From: Chlamydomonas reinhardtii
Lineage: Eukaryota; Chlorophyta; Chlorophyceae; Chlamydomonadales; Chlamydomonadaceae
Direction: 5' to 3'
DNA length: 64,000 bases
Assembly: GCF_000002595.2 (NCBI RefSeq)
Contig: NC_057005.1
Coordinates: forward strand, 5,579,235-5,643,234
The stretch's first letter is position 1. The number at the start of each line of letters is the position of its first letter. A program made the translations under genes and the position numbers. Below the pieces are notes generated by a model that saw nothing but the letters and a program-made list of their open reading frames with translations, did not search any database and was not told the DNA's origin. Shown piece after piece: positions 57,301-64,000 of the stretch.

Positions 57301-59548
57301 GCATGAGGAGGTGGCGGGCAAGATTTCAGGCGGTCAGTTAGTATTGGAATGGAAAGGCCCAGATGACAGCATTGGGGCTGTGCGAGGTGTGCAACTCAGC
57401 TGCAGTGCGAGACTAGGTGAAGAGACTGCACGGAGGCGACATGAGGAAGTGCCGTTCAAGATCTATAAGATGTCGTTGAGCAGCTGAATTGTTAGCCTCG
57501 GTGTAGTCCTGCTTCTGGATGTATGCCTCCGGAGCCCGAACGACTGTATACGTGCGATGGGACACAGGGTAAGGGGCAAGTTGGCGTAGTCACGTAGTGT
57601 GCAGCGTACCCCAACATTCAATCGCGATGTCAGAAGCACGTGGCGTGGCACGCGGCGGGTATCACGCCGGAGTTGCTATACCGAGACGTCGCTGACTTGC
57701 TGGCCGGCTGGTAGCGCTTGTCCTTGCTTATGCACATCCAAACGGCCGTGTGCGTGTTACATTGTGCGCCTGTGCGTTTGCAACGCTGTCCGAGCTGCTT
57801 CAGGCCGGGGCGGGGACAACAAAAGTAGTTTTACATCCCTCATTTCCTCCCCGTAACCCCGTCACCTTCCTCCTATACCCGGGGTCGGTTGGTTCAGGCA
57901 CCGCCCGCCATGTGTCCAGCCACGTCCCGCTGCCAAGCACAAGTAGAGCAGACACTGGACGACCACAGACATGCTATGCGCCAGGACTGCAAACTAGACA
58001 CCAGCAGGTCTCAGTTTGCGCGCCATCGCCGCTTCTCGGGCGGCGCCGCGTTCTCCTCCTCCACGTGGCTTTGCCTGCCCCCCCCCCCCTAAGCATATGC
58101 ACGCCGCCACTGCTGGGCCTAGGCCCTGCGCCAGCGAAATGTGTCCGAACTCCGAAATGTGCTTGCGAAGACCGATCCAGACGGTTAGGGTTGTTTCTTT
58201 TTTCCGCTTTATACGCTTGTATTCCAAGACATAAACTAGGCGCAAAGAAATGTAAAGCATGTAGCTGCCAGAGACAAAGCAGCAGCCAGAACGCATTACC
58301 TCCGGTGTGCAGCGCTGCGCCTGAAATTCAATATGCGAAAGCATTTGTGTGAAGCGATCGTAAGGCGCTCGGGAGATGCTGTAATGAGCCCGGGATGTTT
58401 CCAAGCGTGAACAGGTCACATAGGTCGTTTCTCTGGAGCACGGATTTCAACATAGACGAAGCACAGGAATCCAGGCACCTACAATTACAAGGACTCCCGT
58501 CACAGTGGGCTGGTATTGCCCCAGCCCCGCGCTTCGCTCGCCTGGGGCACCCTCCCCTCGCAATCCCTCCCACACCACAAACTGCAAAACTGCACATCGC
58601 AGGTGCAGGGGGAGGGACAACGTGAAAATTCGTCAACAAGCATCGCAAGAGAAAACGTGTGGACATAACGCTTGCAAAATAAAGTGTGTAAGAGGTCGGG
58701 AATTGCATCATCGCGATATACAGGATCGGCTGCATTCTATGGCGCAAACTTTAGCGAGTCCATTCGCTTTCGGAGGAACCGAACGTCGCGTCTTGCTCGC
58801 GAGGGGGGACCCCCCCCCCACCCATGAGGATGCATGTCCCTCCTCCCTGCACCCCATTCCACACCGCAAACACACGTGCGCGGATAGCTGGGCGCAAAGG
58901 CTGAGTTTGGGGCGAGCCGTGTCGCTGTGTAGCTGGGGGCTGCTGTCTGGAAGCCCTGGCCTGGCCGACTGTGAACTCTTGACGGAGGCAATCGCCGTGC
59001 TGGCGGTCGAGCCTAGCCTAGACTCTCAGTCAAATTCAGTTGTCACCAGCAGGTTCACTTCAAACAGGTGCGAGGTATGGCATTGCACGCGCGTTGTCCA
59101 TGGATTATAGCTAACGCGGCTACATATGCGGGCAGCATGAGCTGGCCATAGCTGGAAGGATTCCATGTGTCCGGTAATCATTCAGGTTCGATTCCATCTG
59201 AACACTGGTGCGACTACAGCGAGTGCGTGCAGGCGAGTGCAGACGCTGCGGCTTCCCGCCATGGGCACCCATTCGCCATGTCTGTCCTGCAGAGCCCTAG
59301 GCTATTTGAAGCCGACTAACTTCTGACTTGTTTCATTCTTCAATCTTTCGGGTACCGTCACTCTCATTGCACTTCGTCCAAACACGCACCACGATCGCCT
59401 GCGGCACGCACCTTATACGAGAACGCCCCGTGTTACCAAACGGGCTTTTCATAGCATGCGAAAAACACATCGGCTTTAAGCTGATATATTACAACACACA
59501 GCGGATAGCTAACTGCAACAGTTGAGCCCACATCCCCACGCCGGCGTC
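57301..59548. other. Intergenic with repeat fragments
   Basis: Holds the EIPR1 3' UTR (a TGTAA lies only far downstream, about 58253) and the second copy of the dispersed fragment at 57568-57715. Around 58515-58560 a GCCCCAG...CTGGGGC inverted repeat encloses a CTTCGCTCG loop. No gene was recognised. Confidence 0.45.
57568..57715 (+). repeat. Dispersed repeat fragment, copy 2
   Basis: Partner of 41836-41990. The segment translating as GITPELLYRDVADLLAGW corresponds to GITPKLLYRDIADLLEAG in the other copy; most base differences in this block are at third codon positions. Confidence 0.6.
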
Positions 59549-61491
59549 ATGACAACCTGGCGTATTGCTTTTTCAACCCTTCCCCTCTTAATTATGCTGC
59601 TTCTGGTTCAACGGACATTCCCCATAGTCACATCCCACCTAGCTTCATCAACGGCCGCGTGTGCGGCGAGGCGCGCCCGAGTTACCGATGTCCTTGTGGT
59701 GCGCGCGCGCGGGTTGTGATGGTTGCGTGCTTGTCCGTCAAACAGGGATAACGTAACATGAATATTTCACATCCTGTTTAAGACAATGGGGTGGGCATTG
59801 TGACCGACGTGCCCGCACTTGCACGCACGCGCTGGTAGCGTCAGGCGGAGCCAACGGGAACTTCCTGCTGGCGACGTCTGACCTGGTTGGCTTCGGCGGC
59901 CCTTACCGTTTCCCACATGTCTGCTTGCAGATCCACAGCTATTGGAGCGAGCGGAAACAAATGGGGCCCGGGATCTGCAGCTGGCTGGCGCAGCACGGCG
60001 GCCCTCTCGCCGACGTACCGTGCACCATGTTCCCCGGTTTCTGGGCCGCCGCCGCTCCGCGCAGTGCAATCATCGATCTCATACAGCAGCGTGTTGTGGC
60101 CCCAGAGACGTACGCGCGGCCGCTGAGCTGGTACACCAGGCTGCTGTACGGCCTGGGCATCAGCAGCCGCGCGGAGCCGCTGTTGGACGAGGCGGAGCAC
60201 ATGTCCGACCCAGCGCTGTTGGGCATCGCCGCCTCGCACGTGCAGGCGGTGTCCAACTGGACAGTCGACATGGCGCGGCGCGGCGTGCCGCCCAGCGAGC
60301 GGGCCGACCGGCACTTGCTGCTGATAGAGGTGAGTACGGGCGTGTGTGGGGTGGGGGCGTGTGTTTGGCGGTGTCGTCCATGGATGGTACAGGCCGTGCA
60401 GTACACTTCCTGGGTTACCCGCTCACGGCCCCATCCGTGCGTGTGTGGTCCCCAGCCAGCGCATTTCCGCACGATGAGCGTGGCCGCACCTTGTTGGATG
60501 CCTCCGTAAGACGTTGTGTACGTAGTGTGGCCGCTTTCGAATGTATTCATTGCCATACCCGAGCCCAAAACCCTGCTTGCTCCATCCTGGTTACGTGGTC
60601 TGCTGCGTATCCTGCTGCATCACACGAGTCACCAGTATGATGCCTGCGTCGCTACACCCGGTTATGCGTATCGTGGAGCACCTGTGCAACGCACCGCATG
60701 CACATAGGTCACTAGCGGTAGCCATCTTTGCTCATGTAGTATGTGTGTATTTGCCCCCGCTTATGTCTGCAAACGTTTCTGTGCAGGACGATGCCGTGAT
60801 GACAACGGAGGGCATTGCGGCTCTGGGGCGAGTTTTGAAGCAGCTGGACTCCTGCTACGACATGGTCGCCCTGGTGCGCATCTGCAGCGTGTGTTGAAAA
60901 ACCAAAGGGTGAAGACTGCCGCGTGTGTGTATTCGTCTATTGTGGGTGTGGATGGGTGTGGGTGTGGGTGTGTGTGGTGGGCTGGGTGGGTGGGTGGGTG
61001 GGTGTGCAGCCGCACAGACAGGGCCAAACAACTCAAACAGCGCATTCACTTGCCAGCCCTTGCTTGCAGAACGTTGGGCTCGGTCATGTGACCCCAAACC
61101 TCCTTGGCGCTCTGTGGGCTGGTGCTGGGTCTTGGTTTACTTGGTTGGCATTGGAATGAACTGCTCCCCTGTACATCCCACGCCAACACGTGCATCGCAG
61201 GACTCGAAACATAACTACTGCGCACTACAGCGCTGGCAGGACCGCCTAACTTCCTGGTTCCTGCCGGCCGCCTGGCGGACCTCGCCCCACCTGGTGCGCG
61301 TCAAGTTGGCGTTCAGCCGGACCACAGGGCTGCTGTTCAGCTACAAGGGCGCCGTCCGGCTGCTTAGCAATGCCCCGGTCACTCGAGAAGTGGACCTGTG
61401 GTACCGGGACCTGGCGACGGAGGGCCTGTTTGACGTGTTCGTGAGCTGTCCAACAGTCATCGGCTCACAAGGCCTGCCATCAGTTGCATAG
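59549..61491 (+). CDS. GT25-like glycosyltransferase, type II membrane protein; 5' junction uncertain
   Basis: Well supported exons: about 59845-60329, 60787-60873, 61201-61491, all phase 0 between them. The probable first exon starts at ATG 59549 with a hydrophobic signal anchor (TLPLLIMLLLVQRTF), but I could not find a phase-matched donor/acceptor to the next exon. The core HLLLIE-DDAVMTTEGIAALG spans an intron and matches the ..LEDD.. metal/donor motif of family GT25 (LPS and procollagen galactosyltransferases). TTGLLFSYKGAVRLLSNAPV and EVDLWYRDLA match the later .GY.IS..GA..LL and PVD.. blocks. Likely role: adding a sugar to a glycan or hydroxyproline-rich protein in Golgi or ER; the substrate is unknown. 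An intron of this gene holds a G-quadruplex motif. Confidence 0.7.
60979..61002 (+). other. G-quadruplex-prone (GGGT)n run in an intron
   Basis: Six GGG tracts separated by 1-2 bases lie on the coding strand of the last intron of the GT25-like gene. Confidence 0.7.
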
Positions 61492-62073
61492 CGGCAATGG
61501 GCGAGAGTCAATAGGATGTGGGAGAGTGGGAGCAGGGAGTGCCCGGGTGGAAGCCCTGAGACGCATTGAGTGGCACGTCGATAATAGTGGGAGCGCCTTG
61601 TTATGCATTCAGAACTATTAGGATGAGCGGCTTCATGAGCAAGGTTCCATGGCAAATGCTAGCTTGTGCAGGTTACTAACGATTGGCAAGCGTGCGAGCG
61701 TATATGTCAGGTTACTTCATGCTGATTTTGACATGAGTTGGTTGGCGGACCAAGCGATCCGAGGGGGGAGGGGGGCACGGGAGGGTTCGACATCGCGTGT
61801 CGAAACCGGCGATGCCGCGCGGTCACAATTTCTTATGACACAGTTCATTGTTTTGCCCTTGACATTGAATGACCTGCAGCCGACACACTCTCTTCACGCG
61901 TCTGTGACCGAGTCCTGCGCTTCGTTATGTGCTCTAAGCTATTATGCTGTCGCCTTCAGCGGCACATAGTTATAGAGACTTCCTCATGTAAGTAAGGCTG
62001 GCAAACAAATCCTGGCGCTACTCTCTTTCATTCTCAGATACATGCACTTGAGGCATACGTCGCCGTATGCATC
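61492..62073. other. Intergenic between tandem plus-strand genes
   Basis: Contains the 3' UTR of the GT25-like gene and the unseen promoter or first exon of the next gene. A short imperfect inverted repeat (GGTTCGACA / TGTCGAAACC) lies at about 61793-61817. Nothing else was recognised. Confidence 0.4.
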
Positions 62074-64000
62074 ATGGTTTGTTACCAATTTGTGGCACGC
62101 ACAAGTACTGCCCGCCTTGCTTGTCCCCGCCGTCGAACGCGTCGCGTGGACGCCGCGGCAGCCTGGTTTGATACCGCATGTAGTACGGCAAGAAAGGCCC
62201 TGCTGGTTGCAGTCCCAGCATGGTTGCGACCAGGCGGACCGCGTGTCGGCCTTGGTGAGGGCACAGAGATGGGTGGGGCTCACCGGTGGGGCATACATGG
62301 CACTGAGCTGTCCCAGCTGCCCAAGGCCAGGAACTCTAGCAAAGAAGATCTGCTGACAAACACGCTCGTGGTGTCGTCCAACCGCCGCGTACGCGTGCAC
62401 ACAGGCTTTGACATGGCATACGTGGACTACCCCACCGGCGATGAGTCAACGGTGGCGGCGGTGTGGGTAGAGGCTTCCACTACCCAGCCCTGAACGTGCT
62501 GGGCCTGGCTAGCCACGTGGAGTTCGAAAGCGTGGAGCTGCTGGACGTCAGTGTCGAGCGTGCTGACGCGGCCAACTGGATGCTGCAGGCGGTGTGCGGC
62601 AGCGGCAGCGCCGGCACAGACGGCACGGCTGCCGCCTGCTCGCGTTACAAATGCGTGTATGTGCCAACCAGCCTGATCCCACGGGCCCGCCCGCCCTGGT
62701 TGCTAGACTGGCCGGATGGACGCATGCACCAGCGACGCCGCCGGCGCCAGTGGCGGCAGCGGCGGCAGCCGCCCACCATGAGCGCTGCCGCCGGAAGAGG
62801 GTGAAGGGCCAGCAAGCCAGGCCGGCCCGCCGCCGTCAGGTCCCCTGCCGCCGCTGGCTGGACGGCGCCCATCAGCTCCCTGGAGGCGAATTGCCAACTG
62901 ACTCCTCGGTTGGGCCTGGCCCAATGGTAAGCGGCCTCGGCGGACTGCCAGAGGAGTGAGAGGACGGAATTCCAACAGATACCTCCGCAGGCCCGGACCT
63001 GCTGACCACAGGGACCCCACCTTGTGATGGCGGCGGTGGCGGCGGTGCTGCCCGTCGCCGCCGCAACCTGCTGGTTTGGGCAACGGGGGGCATAATCCTC
63101 TTCCAGTCCTCGCCGCCGCCGGATATGCCACCGGTGGCCCGCCGTCGCCACCCGACTATCTCAAGGAGGACGCCGCCGATGTGCCCAATGGCGGCGGCGG
63201 CGGTGGAGAGGGCGCCGCGGAGCTGCCGGCGGATCCGGGCACTGCGGCTTGCTGGCGGCGGCAGGTGCAGGTGCAGCGGCGCCTGCCCTGCTGGTTCGTA
63301 GCGCTGTCGCCGGCTCGCCGCTGACGGTGACGCTGCATCACCGCCGACATTCGCACCCCCACCATGCATGCATCTCCAACGCGCACGGCCTGCTGCGAGG
63401 GGCCGTCGGTGCACGCGGTGCGCTCAGAGCTGGTGGCGTGTGTTCGGGCGGGGTGGTGGCGGGCGGCGGCGTGTGCTTGACGGGCACGGACTCACGTGTA
63501 TGGCTGTACGGCGTACTTGGTGTGCACCTGGGGAACGGACCTCAGGCCGAGTTTGGGGTGGGCCGCGGACTGGCTCAGCCCCAGATGTAGGTCTATGCGC
63601 GCGCGGGGCGTGTGCGTGTTTGCCCTTCTGCCTACTGACTGCGCGACCCCATGTGCCCCCACCCATGCGCCCACTCCACACAGGCCATGTATGTGGCAGT
63701 ACGGCTACTGGGTGCTTGACATCACGCAGGACTGCTACACACCCGCCGCACGTCTACGTGCCCATCGGCGCCGTGGCGGTGGTGCTGGCAGGCCTGCTCG
63801 CGCCGGCGGCGCTCAATGCCGGCATCCTCCTCACACGCCGGCACAAGCTTGACGAGCTACACATGCAGCAGGTCTACGGCTTCCTGTACATGAAGTACAA
63901 GTGAGTGCGTGGCAGCTTGCTCCATACCTCCTTAGATCGGCTGTGCGGTTAGGTGCTGTGCTCTGGTGACGACCTGCTTAGCAGATTGCCAGGCTGGTCA
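62074..64000 (+). CDS. Membrane protein gene running off the window (partial, exon structure unresolved)
   Basis: Several pieces read as coding: about 62300-62460 (NTLVVSSNRRVRVHTGFDM, AYVDYPTGDES), 62466-62710 (NVLGLASHVEFESVELLDVS, CSRYKCVYVPTSLIP) and about 63740-63901. The last gives a clear transmembrane helix (YVPIGAVAVVLAGLLAPAAL) followed by a basic cytosolic segment, HKLDELHMQQVYGFLYMKYK, ending at a GTGAGT donor. A GFLY..YK tail after a membrane helix, with Gly-rich extracellular segments (63300-63590), recalls volvocine surface proteins with polymorphic-membrane-protein-like repeats, but this is from memory. The exons could not be joined with confidence, and a Gly/Arg-rich stretch (62730-63330) may be exon or intron. 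Confidence 0.35.

Noticed and set aside
59183-59193. A tRNA B-box-like GGTTCGATTCC
   Set aside because: The flanking bases cannot form the T-stem and no matching A box or acceptor stem was found at tRNA spacing.

Overview
The window is nuclear DNA of a volvocine green alga (Chlamydomonas/Volvox type). The signs are very high GC, genes split into many short exons by GT...AG introns of roughly 100-400 bp, long Gly/Ala/Gln/Pro low-complexity inserts inside otherwise conserved proteins, (AC)n and GC-rich minisatellites, and family types such as OPR/RAP organelle-RNA proteins and a CHASE-domain cyclic-nucleotide phosphodiesterase. I joined exons by hand, requiring GT-AG (one GC-AG) borders, matching phases and family homology. 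Seven genes assemble with consistent phase from start to stop.

Layout. 121-3897 (-): FAM149/DUF3719-type protein (cilia-linked family), divergent from 4357-7604 (+), a GT37-type fucosyltransferase-like type II membrane protein. 8146-14566 (+): 14-exon RAP-domain OPR/FAST-type organelle RNA factor. 14567-17848: gene-poor, with a retrotransposon tail. 17849-26915 (-): 18-exon CHASE-TM-phosphodiesterase. 27000-34700: transposon-rich, holding a decayed Fanzor/TnpB-like gene and a 2.6-kb unit bounded by inverted repeats that carries a captured piece of the EIPR1 gene found 24 kb away; the piece is itself interrupted by a 5'-truncated LINE with a 9-bp target duplication. 34769-36760 (-): OPR-like helical-repeat protein without RAP domain, divergent from 37539-41116 (+), an RlmN-type radical-SAM RNA methyltransferase. 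42000-45130: Pro-rich open tract, a Penelope-like reverse transcriptase and a 31-bp minisatellite. 48248-49736 (-): unidentified low-complexity protein. 51078-54236 (-): SET-domain (SMYD-like) methyltransferase, divergent from 54820-57300 (+), EIPR1/TSSC1 WD40 protein. 59549-61491 (+): GT25-like glycosyltransferase. 62074-end (+): membrane-protein gene running off the window.

The genes do not form one pathway. Themes are organelle RNA (RAP factor, OPR-like protein, RlmN), cell-surface or Golgi glycosylation (GT37-like, GT25-like), cyclic-nucleotide signalling (CHASE-PDE) and vesicle traffic/cilium (EIPR1, FAM149). No rRNA, tRNA, CRISPR, LTR element or virus-derived sequence was recognised.
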